64,000 nucleotides of DNA, taken from the NCBI RefSeq assembly GCF_900591205.1, contig NZ_UUPU01000085.1, positions 62,001-126,000 on the forward strand, in the 5' to 3' direction. Below the pieces are notes generated by a model, which searched no databases, was not told the DNA's origin, and was given only the letters and a program-made list of their open reading frames with translations. This stretch comes from Pseudomonas viridiflava (lineage in GTDB: Bacteria > Pseudomonadota > Gammaproteobacteria > Pseudomonadales > Pseudomonadaceae). Positions 34,371-44,032 of this stretch are shown piece by piece (positions within the stretch are counted from its first letter, which is position 1; every line of letters begins with the position of its first letter). Position numbers and translations under genes: made by a program.

Positions 34371-36275
34371 CTATTGCTGTGGCGCGACCATCCTCGTCCG
34401 CGCCTTGCCATCCGCGTTGTGCTGGTAAATGCCCTCAGGCTGGCCCTGTTCGTTGAAAAACACCTGGCCGATCCCGGCCGAGTTCCATAACCGCTCGCCC
34501 GCTTCGGCATGCTCGGGAATGTGTGGCACCACCTGCATGGTGCGTCGGCGGGTGAACCAGTTCAGGGGCGAGCGGGGCGAGTAGAGCCAGCGGTTGAGGC
34601 GGTCGAACCATTCCAGCAGGCGCGGGGGGAATTCGTTCTTGATGCCGCTGCTGGTGATCTGCCAGATCCTGGGCCCGGCGTTGCGATGGCGGATCAGCAC
34701 TTCGTAGACGAACGAGTAGTGCACATCGCCCGACAGGATCACGTAGTTACCCGGCGTGCGTGAGTGGCGGAAGATATTGAGGATCACCTGGGCGGCGCCG
34801 CGATGGGCCATCCAGTTCTCGGCGTCGACCAGCAGGGGGTAGCCGCACCAGCTGAACACCTTTTGCACGGTCTCGATCAGTTTTACGCCAAAGATCGGCG
34901 CGGGCGAAACAATGATCGCGCAAGGGTGGTCGAGCAGTGCCTGTTGCAGCTCGCTCAAGGCTTCCCAGTCCAGCAGGCCGGAGGGTTGCTTGAGGGTGAA
35001 CTCGCTGCGCCAGCGGCGGGTTCGGGTGTCGAGCACCACCAGGGCGGGGGTGGTGGGCAGTACGTAGTGCCATTGCTGGAAGGCCAGCAGCTGCTGCAGC
35101 AACTGATCATGCGCGGCGGCATCCAGGTGGTTGTCTTGCGCTTGGGTGCACAGCATCTGGGTGTGCTTGAGCGGCTCGCCAAATACATCCGGCTGGTTAC
35201 CCCAGCCCTGGCACAGCAAATAGGCGAGCAGGGCGTTGCCGATGATGCGTTTTGAAAACGGGTGGCCGTAAGCGGTTTCTTCCCATTGGGCGCTGAGGTT
35301 CCAGTCGTCGGTGATGTCGTGGTCGTCAAAGATCATTAAGGTGGACAGGTGGGCGAACACGCGTGCGACGCCCGGCAGTGCGTGGCAAAAGTGCTCGACC
35401 TGCACTTGCTCGCGGGCATATCGCTGCTGTTCTTCAGCGCTCAGTTGCGGCGGCTGCGGCGCAATCAGCGACCAGGGCGTGGGCGACCAGACCAGCAGGT
35501 ACATTGCGATGACTTCGGCAAAGGTCACCAAGTGATTGTCGGCGGTGCTGCTGGTGAAGATCGGTTTTTTCACCCCGCCAAAAAACCGTTCGCGCAGGGT
35601 CTCGTTACTGTCCAGCGCCGGGAGCAGGTCGGCGCGGTGGTAATAACTGGCGCGATGCCCGTAGAGGCTTTCGCTGTTATCCACCACCGCGCCTTCCAGG
35701 TATTCATCGAACAGGTCCAGGCGGGCAATCAGCGCATGAATGGCGCGCAACATCGGCCCGGCGACATCGTCTGCATAGATCTGGTCACCGCTCATCATCA
35801 GCAACGCCGGGCGTTGGCCGGGAGTGTGATGGGCGTCGGCGAGCAGGCGGTCCACGCACAGTAAGCCTTCATCGGCACAGTGATGGGGTTTGCGGCAGGA
35901 GCCATGTACCAACTGATGGAGGCGGCTGTGCAACACGAAGGTCGGTAAATCGGCCTTGGCATACAGCAAATGCGGCGCCCATTCGCCAATACCGACGCTA
36001 TCGACCAACACGTCGTAGCCGATGGCGACGTCTTGGGGCAATGCCTCGGCGAGCGCTACGTCGATCAGGTGGATAAAGGCGTGGCGCCCCACGGGCACGA
36101 CTTGGCAATGCTGCGCGTCAAGGTCGATATCCAGGGGTTCGCCTTGGGGAATCTGCAGCCTCAGGGTCAATGGCAGGACACTGCTTCCCACCAACCAGAT
36201 GACCAGGCGCTGGGGCTCCAGGCGCCGCAGGATCGGGCCGGCAATAACGGCGGGTAGCGTGTCGGGTTGAGGCAT
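34371..36275 (-). CDS. PhoD-like metallophosphatase
   Basis: This 634-aa protein belongs to the PhoD/alkaline phosphatase D-like metallophosphatase group. Metal-ligand motifs are LMMSGDQIYADDVAG, MIFDDHDITDDWN and VILSGDVHYSFVYEVLI. No signal peptide or Tat motif is seen, unlike secreted PhoD, so it is probably cytoplasmic; related long proteins occur widely in Pseudomonas without a known substrate. It is transcribed alone, 138 bp downstream of the diguanylate cyclase start on the same strand. Confidence 0.85.
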   Translation of the reverse strand: MPQPDTLPAVIAGPILRRLEPQRLVIWLVGSSVLPLTLRLQIPQGEPLDIDLDAQHCQVVPVGRHAFIHLIDVALAEALPQDVAIGYDVLVDSVGIGEWAPHLLYAKADLPTFVLHSRLHQLVHGSCRKPHHCADEGLLCVDRLLADAHHTPGQRPALLMMSGDQIYADDVAGPMLRAIHALIARLDLFDEYLEGAVVDNSESLYGHRASYYHRADLLPALDSNETLRERFFGGVKKPIFTSSTADNHLVTFAEVIAMYLLVWSPTPWSLIAPQPPQLSAEEQQRYAREQVQVEHFCHALPGVARVFAHLSTLMIFDDHDITDDWNLSAQWEETAYGHPFSKRIIGNALLAYLLCQGWGNQPDVFGEPLKHTQMLCTQAQDNHLDAAAHDQLLQQLLAFQQWHYVLPTTPALVVLDTRTRRWRSEFTLKQPSGLLDWEALSELQQALLDHPCAIIVSPAPIFGVKLIETVQKVFSWCGYPLLVDAENWMAHRGAAQVILNIFRHSRTPGNYVILSGDVHYSFVYEVLIRHRNAGPRIWQITSSGIKNEFPPRLLEWFDRLNRWLYSPRSPLNWFTRRRTMQVVPHIPEHAEAGERLWNSAGIGQVFFNEQGQPEGIYQHNADGKARTRMVAPQQ

Positions 36276-36394
36276 GAAGGGCGCGGCTCAAGCAAGGAGG
36301 AACAGAGGAGGATAGCGCAGCGGATGTCAGCGTTTTGTTAACGGCCTGCAGCGCTGGGCGCCGCACTGTCCTCTGTTACATCAAAGCGGTTACA

Positions 36395-36574
36395 TCAAAT
36401 CAGCCGGCCATTCCCGATGGAGTCCAGTGACGAGCTGGTTGGCTGTCGATGCTGTGTATTTTGCATCTGCTGCTGGTCTTGGGGGGGCACAGGTTTTTTT
36501 GCGGGGGTGGCCGCAAGCTGGGTTTTCAGTACGGCCTGGTAGAGGTTGAAGGCTTGGAAAGGGCTGACAATCAT
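36395..36574 (-). CDS. Small hypothetical protein (59 aa)
   Basis: ATG 36574 is preceded by AGAGG at a normal distance. The 59-aa product has an N-terminal helix (MIVSPFQAFNLYQAVLKTQL) and a Gln/Pro-rich disordered tail. No family recognised. It lies 145 bp downstream of bphP on the same strand. A short direct repeat, TTACATCAAA twice, lies at its stop codon (36375-36400). Confidence 0.5.
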   Translation of the reverse strand: MIVSPFQAFNLYQAVLKTQLAATPAKKPVPPQDQQQMQNTQHRQPTSSSLDSIGNGRLI

Positions 36575-36719
36575 TGGGTAGACCTCTTGCTCAATTGGAG
36601 GAGTGTTTCTCGCATCCCAATGTCTTTTGAATGCGCACCGGATCAGTGGCCATGGCCGGGTCGAACGTTCCCGGCCATGGCGGACCCCATAGTTTGCAAG
36701 AGGTGTGGCTGAGGGCGTT

Positions 36720-38948
36720 TCAGTTCGGCTTGGGCACGGTGAACCGGAACTCGCTGCCCCGGCCCAATTCACTTTGGGCCTCGATCCGCCCGCCATGGGC
36801 CTGAACAATGCCTTGGGTGATATACAGCCCCAGGCCGCTGCCGGTGGGGTTGTTTTCGGTCTGCGTCCAATAGCGCTCGAACACATGCGGCAACTGTTCA
36901 GGGGCAATGCCTTCGCCGGAATCGCGCACCGAAAACACGATTTCCTCGCCGTTGCTCATGGCGCTGATGCCGATATTGCCCTGACGCGGTGTGAATTTGA
37001 TGGCGTTGCCGATCAGGTTCGACAACACCTGGAACAGGCGCTCCGGGTCGGCATTGATCTGCAGGCCGGGCTCGGCATTGAACGACAGGTCGATGCCTTT
37101 CTCCATTGCCAGCGGCGCGAGCAGGGAGTACGCCTCCTCGAACATCTGGCTCACGTCCAGTGCCACCGGTTTGACCACATAGCGCCCGGCCTCGATTTTT
37201 GAGGTGTCGAGCAAGTCTTCCAGCAGCACGTTCATACGCCCGGCGGCCTGTTGCATGGTGTCGATGGCTGAGGAAATGCGCCGCGAAGTATGCGGGCCGT
37301 CGGAGCTGAAAGCCTTTTGCATCATGCCGCAGAGCATCGAGATGACCGTCATCGGGTTGCGCAGGTCGTGGGACACCACCGCCACCAGTTCATCGCGGGC
37401 GCGTACCGCCTGTTGCTCGCGCAGTACCTGGCGGGCCAGGTCGTTTTCCAGGGCCGAGCGGCGCAGGTCGTTGGCGGCAAAAAGGTCGCCATGGCTCCAC
37501 TTGGTGGAGATGCCGGCCATTTCGACTTTCCAGATTTCAAACGACGTTCGTGGGCGAAGGCGCAGGCCGGTGTCGGAGCTTTCCAGGTTAAGCGGTTTTT
37601 TCGGGTCGCCGCTCCAGTTGATGTTCTCTTTCACTTCCGGGCGAAACCACAGCACGCCATTGTCCACCGGCTTGGGCAGGCTCATGGCCAGGACGCCGCT
37701 GGCCACCTGCTGAAACTCGGCGGCAGGCGGGTACACGGACACCAGGTTATGGCTGGAAAACACCGGCTCGCCGTTGCCTTGCAACCATTTGTGCAAGGCC
37801 CGGATCTGCGACGGTTCCGGGCAGTTGCCGTAGCGGTGCAGCTGTTTGTCTTCAATGATCGCCACGCCACCGGACAGGGTCAGGTCCATCAGCAACTGAC
37901 CTTGTTGGGCCAGGCCGTCGAACACGTTTTGCTCGGAGGCTTTCATCGCCTGATCCAACAGCGCCAGGGCCTCGACTTTCTCCTCTCGCTGGCGGCTCAG
38001 GTCCAGGGCTTCCATGGCGCTGATCTGCAGCGACAACACCTGGCCGATGGTCTGGCACGTGGTGCGCAGGTCATTGGGCACCAGCAGGGGCTCGCGATTG
38101 CCGCAACTGATCAGGCCCCACAGCTTGTCGCCCTTCATCAGCGAGATGCTCATGGACGACAACACGCCCATGTTCTGCATGTACTGGCAGTGAATCGGCG
38201 ACACACTGCGCAGGGTAGCGAAGCTCAAATCCAGCGGCTCGCCCGTGTCCGGGCGCAACTTGGGCAGCAGCGGCACCGGCTCATAAGCAGCGTTGGGGAT
38301 GATGCGCAGCCAGTTGGTGCGATACAGCTCGCGGGCCTGCTCCGGGATGTCGGACGCGGGGAAGAACAACCCGTTGAACAGTTCCATGGACGGTGCCGAC
38401 GCTTCGGCGATGACCTGCCCGTGGCCTTCGTCTTCAAAGCGATAGATCAGCACCCGGTCGTAACCGGTCATGGCCTGGATTTCAGTCACGCTGATTTCGT
38501 ACAGCGCTTGCAGGGTTTTCGCCGACTGCAAGCGTTGCAGCATTTTGCCCAGGTCACTGGTGCGCCCCTTCAGCGCGCGTGGCCGAAAGTCCTTGAGCCA
38601 CGGTTCGAACTCCAGCACCAGCACGTTCTGATGGCGATGCAACAAGCCTTCGAACTCGGCGCCGTTAAGGCTGACATGCAGCGGTGGCGCGTCGAAAAAA
38701 CTGTTTTGCTCAGCCATGGCCTGCACGGCCTGGGCGTGCTCGGCACCGATCAACCGGTGCAGCGGCTGCCCCAGCAGCGTATCGGGCGCGTGGCCGAACA
38801 GCGCGCCAACGTTGGCACTGACCTGGATGATGTTCAGCTCGGGTTCCGACAGCGTCAGCAGCACGCCGTGAGGCTGAATCGCCCCAGGGAAGCGGATGGG
38901 CTCGTCGGCACAGTTGGCAAGCAGCTCTTCAAAATCGTCGGGTTTCAT
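36720..38948 (-). CDS. bphP: Bacteriophytochrome histidine kinase
   Basis: The 742-aa red/far-red photoreceptor has the order PAS, GAF, PHY, HisKA, HATPase. The biliverdin-attaching Cys is in LANCADEPI near residue 13. The GAF domain has FFPASDIPEQARELY and SPIHCQYMQNMGVLSSM, and the PHY tongue has LRPRTSFEIWK. The kinase has VVSHDLRNPMTVIS, NLIGNAIKFTP and GSGLGLY. ATG 38948 follows GGAGGT and overlaps bphO by 4 bp. There is no receiver domain; the single-domain regulator at 39747 is the likely partner. Confidence 0.95.
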   Translation of the reverse strand: MKPDDFEELLANCADEPIRFPGAIQPHGVLLTLSEPELNIIQVSANVGALFGHAPDTLLGQPLHRLIGAEHAQAVQAMAEQNSFFDAPPLHVSLNGAEFEGLLHRHQNVLVLEFEPWLKDFRPRALKGRTSDLGKMLQRLQSAKTLQALYEISVTEIQAMTGYDRVLIYRFEDEGHGQVIAEASAPSMELFNGLFFPASDIPEQARELYRTNWLRIIPNAAYEPVPLLPKLRPDTGEPLDLSFATLRSVSPIHCQYMQNMGVLSSMSISLMKGDKLWGLISCGNREPLLVPNDLRTTCQTIGQVLSLQISAMEALDLSRQREEKVEALALLDQAMKASEQNVFDGLAQQGQLLMDLTLSGGVAIIEDKQLHRYGNCPEPSQIRALHKWLQGNGEPVFSSHNLVSVYPPAAEFQQVASGVLAMSLPKPVDNGVLWFRPEVKENINWSGDPKKPLNLESSDTGLRLRPRTSFEIWKVEMAGISTKWSHGDLFAANDLRRSALENDLARQVLREQQAVRARDELVAVVSHDLRNPMTVISMLCGMMQKAFSSDGPHTSRRISSAIDTMQQAAGRMNVLLEDLLDTSKIEAGRYVVKPVALDVSQMFEEAYSLLAPLAMEKGIDLSFNAEPGLQINADPERLFQVLSNLIGNAIKFTPRQGNIGISAMSNGEEIVFSVRDSGEGIAPEQLPHVFERYWTQTENNPTGSGLGLYITQGIVQAHGGRIEAQSELGRGSEFRFTVPKPN

Positions 38949-39550
38949 AGCAGTACCTCCTGGCTGTCGAGCCATTGCTCAAAGCAGCTGAACGTCGAAC
39001 GGGCCGCGTCTACCGCGCACTGCCTGGCGGGAGCGTCCAGCGGCATGCGGCCCAGGTAATCGAGAAAATCCTTCCAGCGCCGACCGGTCTCGGCGCCATA
39101 CACATTGAGAAACGCGCCGCCGTTGTCGGCATTCACGTCCAGGCGCTCGGCCATTTCCCGCCGCAATACCTGGCCGCCCAACGTCGCGCCTTCGAGCACA
39201 TACAGTGTCCCGAGGCAGGCTGCGGGTGTGTCGAGGGGCGGCAGGTGGGCGCAAAGGGGCAGCGCGTGGGCGGACAGGCCAAGCGCCTGAAGGTCGCTCA
39301 CCAGCGTCGGTGTTTTCACACGCAATTGCGCGTCGAACCCATCGGGGATCAAGCCACTGTCGTGCAACGCCGCTTCCATTGGCTGATAAAACCCGTAATA
39401 CGCCTGGATCAAGCGTCGATACCAGTCGGCATCCAACTGCTCGGAAAAGAACGGCAGACGCTTTTCGAGCGCTACATGCAGCAGGGCAGTGCCTGCGCGC
39501 AACGCTTCGAGTAAAGACGGCGCACCAGAATCAGGGGCCTGTGAATGCAT
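38945..39550 (-). CDS. bphO: Haem oxygenase BphO
   Basis: The 201-aa haem oxygenase makes the biliverdin chromophore for the phytochrome. The proximal haem ligand is His25 in GTALLHVALEKRLPF, and YVLEGATLGGQVLRR is the conserved distal helix region (Gly-rich). It is directly upstream of bphP with overlapping stop and start codons, the standard bphO-bphP pair. Confidence 0.93.
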   Translation of the reverse strand: MHSQAPDSGAPSLLEALRAGTALLHVALEKRLPFFSEQLDADWYRRLIQAYYGFYQPMEAALHDSGLIPDGFDAQLRVKTPTLVSDLQALGLSAHALPLCAHLPPLDTPAACLGTLYVLEGATLGGQVLRREMAERLDVNADNGGAFLNVYGAETGRRWKDFLDYLGRMPLDAPARQCAVDAARSTFSCFEQWLDSQEVLL

Positions 39551-39746
39551 TCAGTGAGCTCGAACTGTGGGCCTTTCGACCATGAATGACGCTGGAAAAA
39601 TAGGCGACAATTCTACACAACTCATGGCTGTCAGCCTTACTCACAAGGCAAATATGCTGACCAGCGGATCAGAAAAGTCGCTCCTTGCTTCACTAGTGAC
39701 CACAGCACGCTGCACCAAGTTCGCTAAAAGTGATATCGCGGGGCTA

Positions 39747-40127
39747 TCAATGCAGGGGGGTGCCCTGGTGTCTCAGTGCCGTTTGCACGCATGCAACCAG
39801 ATGCTCAGCGCTCCACGGTTTGGGTAAAAAACGCACAGTCCCGCCCAGTTGCGCCGCCAGCTTGGCATTGCCCGACGTCAGCACCACTGGCACCGAGGGC
39901 CAACGGTGCGCCACCACTTTGCTCAAGTCGTAGCCATTGAGTAACCCTGGCATCTGGATATCGCTGACAATCAAGTCGACAGGGTCATCGCCGCGTTCCA
40001 GGTAAATCATTCCTTCATCGGCCGAAGGAAAAGAGGTGACGTTCGCGCCGAAATCTTCCAGGACGTCCACCATTAACGAGCGAATGATTTCGTCGTCTTC
40101 CAATACCAAAATCGATGGCTGAGCCAT
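39747..40127 (-). CDS. Single-domain response regulator
   Basis: This 126-aa CheY-like receiver has the acidic pair LEDDE, the phospho-Asp in IVSDIQMPGLLNG, the switch region LTSGN and Lys in FLPKPWS. It has no output domain. It is co-directional with bphO-bphP, 197 bp upstream of bphO, and the bacteriophytochrome has no receiver of its own, so phosphotransfer from BphP is likely (inference from gene order). It then would act through protein contacts or a phosphorelay. Confidence 0.9.
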   Translation of the reverse strand: MAQPSILVLEDDEIIRSLMVDVLEDFGANVTSFPSADEGMIYLERGDDPVDLIVSDIQMPGLLNGYDLSKVVAHRWPSVPVVLTSGNAKLAAQLGGTVRFLPKPWSAEHLVACVQTALRHQGTPLH

Positions 40128-40304
40128 GATTCTTACTCCTCCATCAGGGTTCAGTAAGGTTGAGTGGGGCGCGGTGGAATAGGTTCGATTGAATGTGTTT
40201 GAGTCGATGGGTGGTCATTTAGAGGCTCTAAGTTGCGCATTCGGGTGGGGGTACGGCACGATAACCGCGCTCAGCAATGCACACCTCGCACAAGGCAGTG
40301 AACA

Positions 40305-40847
40305 GTGAACGCTCCCGCAGCTCCCTTGAAAGACCCGGACCTGGGCAATCGCATGATCAAAGTCGACCACGCCGGCGAGCATGGTGCGATCTGTATCTAC
40401 AGCGGCCAACTGTTCATGGCCCGGTTGTTCAACCCAGGGCTGGTGGCCGAGCTGACAGAATTTCTTGGCGACGAACGCCGCCACCGCGCCGTGTTCAAGG
40501 CCGAGCTGCAGCGCCGGGGTTATCCGCGTTGCCGCAGCTATTGGCTGTGCGGGCTCGGGGGCCTGGCGCTGGGCCTGCTCACCGGCGTATGCGGCCGCAA
40601 GGCCATCATGACCACCACCGTGGCGGTCGAAAGCGTGGTGCTGAAACACCTGGCCCATCAACTTCATACCCTGCGTGATATCGACCCGCTGGCCGTGGCC
40701 GCCATCGCCTCGATCGTGGATGAAGAACAGCACCACCACGACCAGTCCGCCGCGCAGATTGATGTGCAGGACCCGTGGTTCCGCATGCTCACGCCGGTGG
40801 TCACGGCATGGACCGAAGCCGTGATCTGGATGGGCATGCGCTCCTGA
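40305..40847 (+). CDS. Coq7-like di-iron demethoxyubiquinone hydroxylase family protein
   Basis: This 180-aa ferritin-like protein carries the four-helix di-iron ligands: HAGEHGAI, EFLGDERRHRAVF, VAVESVVLKHL and DEEQHHHD. It matches the Coq7 family that hydroxylates demethoxyubiquinone in ubiquinone synthesis, but it is shorter than the Pseudomonas Coq7 I know and diverges at both ends, so it is probably a paralogue. The GTG start at 40305 gives the N-terminus MNAPAAPLKDPDLGNRMIKV. A cytochrome c gene follows 43 bp later. Confidence 0.8.
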   Translation: MNAPAAPLKDPDLGNRMIKVDHAGEHGAICIYSGQLFMARLFNPGLVAELTEFLGDERRHRAVFKAELQRRGYPRCRSYWLCGLGGLALGLLTGVCGRKAIMTTTVAVESVVLKHLAHQLHTLRDIDPLAVAAIASIVDEEQHHHDQSAAQIDVQDPWFRMLTPVVTAWTEAVIWMGMRS

Positions 40848-40890
40848 CAACCAGGCATAATCGCCAGCATTAGCCGCCGTGGAGCCCATC

Positions 40891-41265
40891 ATGAAGTACG
40901 CCTTGTTCACCCTCGCCCTGATCCTCAACAGCGGCTCGGCCCTCGCGGCCGGCGATGCCGAGGCGGGTGGCAAACTCTTCAGCAAGACCTGCGGCGGTTG
41001 CCACAGCATTGGCGAAGGCGCGCGCGGTGGCTTTGGCCCTGAACTCAACGGCATCATTGGCCGACCGGCCGGCACCACCACCGATTATCAGTATTCCGAT
41101 GCGATGAAAAACTCCGGCGTGGTCTGGACCCGCGACAAGCTCGCCGCCTATATCGAAGCACCGAAAAAAGTGGTGAGTGGCACGCGCATGATCTTCTGGG
41201 GTATCAGCGACCCAGAGAAGATCGAGAACATCCTGGCGTACCTCGAAACGTTTCAGGACAAATAG
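40891..41265 (+). CDS. Class I c-type cytochrome
   Basis: The 124-aa protein has a cleavable signal peptide (ending SALAAGDAEAGG) and one haem-binding CGGCH motif. The axial Met is likely in GTRMIFWGI. It resembles small soluble mitochondrial-type cytochromes c (FGPELNGIIGRPAG). ATG 40891 is preferred over an upstream GTG since it begins the signal peptide. It probably carries electrons in the periplasm; its partner is not evident. Confidence 0.9.
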   Translation: MKYALFTLALILNSGSALAAGDAEAGGKLFSKTCGGCHSIGEGARGGFGPELNGIIGRPAGTTTDYQYSDAMKNSGVVWTRDKLAAYIEAPKKVVSGTRMIFWGISDPEKIENILAYLETFQDK

Positions 41266-43287
41266 TCACTCGCGCACATTCCTGAACAACATCAACCGCG
41301 CACTTTCATGCAGCCCCCGCGTCAGCCCCTGCAAACGCTGGAACTCCTCGGGGTGCTGCGCGGCCACGTCGTCACGCGGGGTTGGCGACGCCAGGTCATG
41401 CAGGGTTGGGGAGCTGCCGTCGTGCTGCATTTGCAGCAGGAAATCCTGGGTCACGCCGCCGATAATCGGGAAGGTGCCTTCGCGCAACACCAGCGGCACC
41501 ACGCGCTCGCCTTCCGGCGCCGGTTGCTGGATGTCGCGGCCCATGGCGCCGTTGCGAAACGCGATACCCGCCATGCCGGCCACCGTGGGCAGCAAGTCCG
41601 CCAGGCCCACCGCCTCTTCGATCACCCGGGGAGCCAGGCCGGGTGCGTGAATCAGCAGCGGCACATTGTTGCTTTCCAGACCCAGCTGTTCAAACGCTGG
41701 CGCCATGTGCGGGATCTGGCTGATGCGCGTGTTGTGGTCGCCGAAGAACACAAAAATGCTGTTGTCGTAATAGCCGCCGGCTTTGGCGATTTCCATCAGC
41801 CGCCCGATGTTGTAGTCCAGCAGGCGTACCGCGTTGTATTGCTCCACGCTGCGCGAACCGGCGGCCTGGGCTTGTTCGAGGGTAACGTCGCTGACCTGGA
41901 AGCCGTCGTTTTGCTTGGGGATGGTGAACGGCCGATGGTTGCCGGAGGTTTGCACATAGGCGAAGAACGGTTGGTCCCTGGGCACGGCGCGTAGCAGTTG
42001 ATCGCCCTCCTTGAACAGGTCCAGGTCAGAGACACCCCACACGTCCACCCGTGGTGAGCGCCAGTGGCTTTCATCATAGAGCTGCACGCCGTCGATGCTC
42101 TGGCGGATCAGCGCGTTGATATTCGCCCAGCCGGCGTTGCCGCCGATCATGTAGAACTTCTGGTAGCCCTCGAAGGCGTTGATCAGCGTGTGTTGCCGCG
42201 TGATCAGCGGGTTGCGGGTGGCCGTTTCCTGGCGGGTCACGTCCGGCACGCCAGTGATACTGGCCCACACGGTTTTGGCCGTGCCGGTAACCGGCACGTA
42301 GAAGTGCTTGAAGAACCAGCTTTGCGTGGCCAGTTTGTCCAGGTTCGGTGTGGGGTTGAGCGGGTTGCCGTAGGCACCGACGGCGCTGGTGCCGAGGGAT
42401 TCGAGCATCACGAAGATCACATTGGGCGGGCGCTCGCCGGCCAGTCGATACGGCTGCACGCCTTGTTCGCGGATGAAGTTCAGTGACTGGGCGTCGGGCT
42501 GATCGACCCCAAGATAGCGGGAGATTTGTGGGTAGTGCTCGCGCACCTGCGCCTCATCGAATTGCGCTTGGCCGACCTTGAGCGTGTCGTACAAAAACAG
42601 CACCGGGTTCAGGCCCACGGCGGCCACCTGGCTGTTGCCGGAAAAGAACGCATCGCTCCAGCGCAGCGGCACCGGGTTTTCCAGGTTGAGGTTGGCGACG
42701 CGGCCGAGCAGGGCCAGCAGCACGGCGACCAGGCCCAGTACCGAGACCGATGCCAGCGCCCACTTGCTGATGGCGATGGGCGCGCGATCCAGGGTCAGGC
42801 GCTCCAGGCACACCAACGCCCAAACCCACAGCGCTACCGCCGCCAGCCAGCAGGCAGTTATCCACAGCACCGGGTAGGTTTCCCACACCATCTGTTGAGA
42901 AATCTGCGCGTCTTGCAGATAACGCAACACGGTCGCATTGATACGCACGCCGAGGTAGGCGTAGTGGCCGAAGTCGATGATATACACCAGGCCGACCACC
43001 GCCAGGGCGATCACCAGATAGCCCCGCGCCAGCCAGCGCAGGGCCGGCAGGGTGGTGAGGTTCCAGCGCGGCAGCCAGGCCAGCACGGCCAGCGGCAACA
43101 GCAGCAACACCGCTAGCCGCAGGTCGAAACGCAGGCCGATGCTCAGGGTTTGCAGGAGTGCCGGGGTGGTCAGGTCAAGGCCGGAAAATCCCAGTACAAA
43201 TATCAGCCGCAATGCTGCCAGCAACGCAAACACCAACCCGATCGCACCTGCGCCGTAGCGCAGGCGGCGTGATTGCAACACATCCAT
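41266..43287 (-). CDS. LTA-synthase-like sulfatase-fold transferase
   Basis: The 673-aa protein has five N-terminal membrane helices followed by a periplasmic sulfatase-fold domain. The metal-site region VIFVMLESLGTSAVGAYG, the nucleophile-Thr region VTGTAKTVWASITG and FVFFGDHNTRIS match the LTA synthase/phosphoglycerol transferase family (OpgB-like in Gram-negatives). It probably adds phosphoglycerol groups to an envelope glycan. It is last in the cluster that begins with the PepSY gene, separated from the membrane protein by a REP element. Confidence 0.88.
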   Translation of the reverse strand: MDVLQSRRLRYGAGAIGLVFALLAALRLIFVLGFSGLDLTTPALLQTLSIGLRFDLRLAVLLLLPLAVLAWLPRWNLTTLPALRWLARGYLVIALAVVGLVYIIDFGHYAYLGVRINATVLRYLQDAQISQQMVWETYPVLWITACWLAAVALWVWALVCLERLTLDRAPIAISKWALASVSVLGLVAVLLALLGRVANLNLENPVPLRWSDAFFSGNSQVAAVGLNPVLFLYDTLKVGQAQFDEAQVREHYPQISRYLGVDQPDAQSLNFIREQGVQPYRLAGERPPNVIFVMLESLGTSAVGAYGNPLNPTPNLDKLATQSWFFKHFYVPVTGTAKTVWASITGVPDVTRQETATRNPLITRQHTLINAFEGYQKFYMIGGNAGWANINALIRQSIDGVQLYDESHWRSPRVDVWGVSDLDLFKEGDQLLRAVPRDQPFFAYVQTSGNHRPFTIPKQNDGFQVSDVTLEQAQAAGSRSVEQYNAVRLLDYNIGRLMEIAKAGGYYDNSIFVFFGDHNTRISQIPHMAPAFEQLGLESNNVPLLIHAPGLAPRVIEEAVGLADLLPTVAGMAGIAFRNGAMGRDIQQPAPEGERVVPLVLREGTFPIIGGVTQDFLLQMQHDGSSPTLHDLASPTPRDDVAAQHPEEFQRLQGLTRGLHESARLMLFRNVRE

Positions 43288-43326
43288 TATTGGTTCTTCC
43301 CGATTTCTAAAACGAAACAGCGCAAA

Positions 43327-43416
43327 TGTGGGAGCGGGCTTGCCCGCGATGACGGAGTGTCAGCCACCGTACCCAGTACCTGACCCACCGCTATCGCGGG
43401 CAAGCCCGCTCCCACA
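43327..43416. repeat. REP palindromic element
   Basis: A TGTGGGAGCGGGCTTGCCCGC arm and its inverted GCGGGCAAGCCCGCTCCCACA arm lie between the LTA-synthase-like gene and the membrane-protein gene. Confidence 0.9.
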
Positions 43417-43426
43417 GTTTTGCTCT

Positions 43427-44032
43427 TCATTGCTTTCTCGACAGGGCTTGGCTTGGGTATTTCCAGGCGGCCTTTAGCAGCAGCCAGAATCCTGCGATCA
43501 GGCAATAACCCGTCAACAACGGGTCCACCAGATAATCCCAATAGTTCTCCGAAACCTTCAGCCGCAGCGCGAACGCCAAGGTGCCTACCGCCAACATCCA
43601 CACCGCCAGCGCATTGCGCAGCCACAGCATCAACAGCGCGGCTGCGCCGACCAACACAATCATCGGTCGGGGGTTGAAGCCCCAGCGGTACGGGTCGAAA
43701 TAGGTCAGGCCCAACGTGGCCGGGTACAGCACCAGGCTCAGCAGGCCAAACAGCAGCAACATCTGCACCTGGTGCCGACGGCTGAGCACTGGCACCACCC
43801 CCAACCGACACAGCCCCACCCAGGCGAGTAACACCAAGGTGCTGATGGCCAGATCATCGGTAAAACTGCGTACATACGCCGCCAGTGGCAGCTCATTGAC
43901 CGGGATAAAACTCACCGCCACCAGCACCGGTAACAACCACGGCCGCCAAGGCGCGGTAAAGCGCAACGCGCAGAGCGCCACAAACCCCAGCAGCACAAAA
44001 CTCAGATGGGCCTGCCATAGAGAAACCATCAC
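43427..44032 (-). CDS. Hypothetical polytopic membrane protein
   Basis: The 201-aa protein has about six predicted membrane helices and few charged residues. No family recognised. It overlaps the start of its downstream-of-operon partner: its ATG shares 4 bp with the stop of the sialidase-like gene, so the two are translationally coupled and probably work together in the envelope. Confidence 0.8.
   Translation of the reverse strand: MMVSLWQAHLSFVLLGFVALCALRFTAPWRPWLLPVLVAVSFIPVNELPLAAYVRSFTDDLAISTLVLLAWVGLCRLGVVPVLSRRHQVQMLLLFGLLSLVLYPATLGLTYFDPYRWGFNPRPMIVLVGAAALLMLWLRNALAVWMLAVGTLAFALRLKVSENYWDYLVDPLLTGYCLIAGFWLLLKAAWKYPSQALSRKQ

Noticed and set aside
38948..38975. Longer start for bphP nine codons upstream
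   Set aside because: ATG 38948 has GGAGGT in place and matches the family N-terminus; the extension would run further into bphO.
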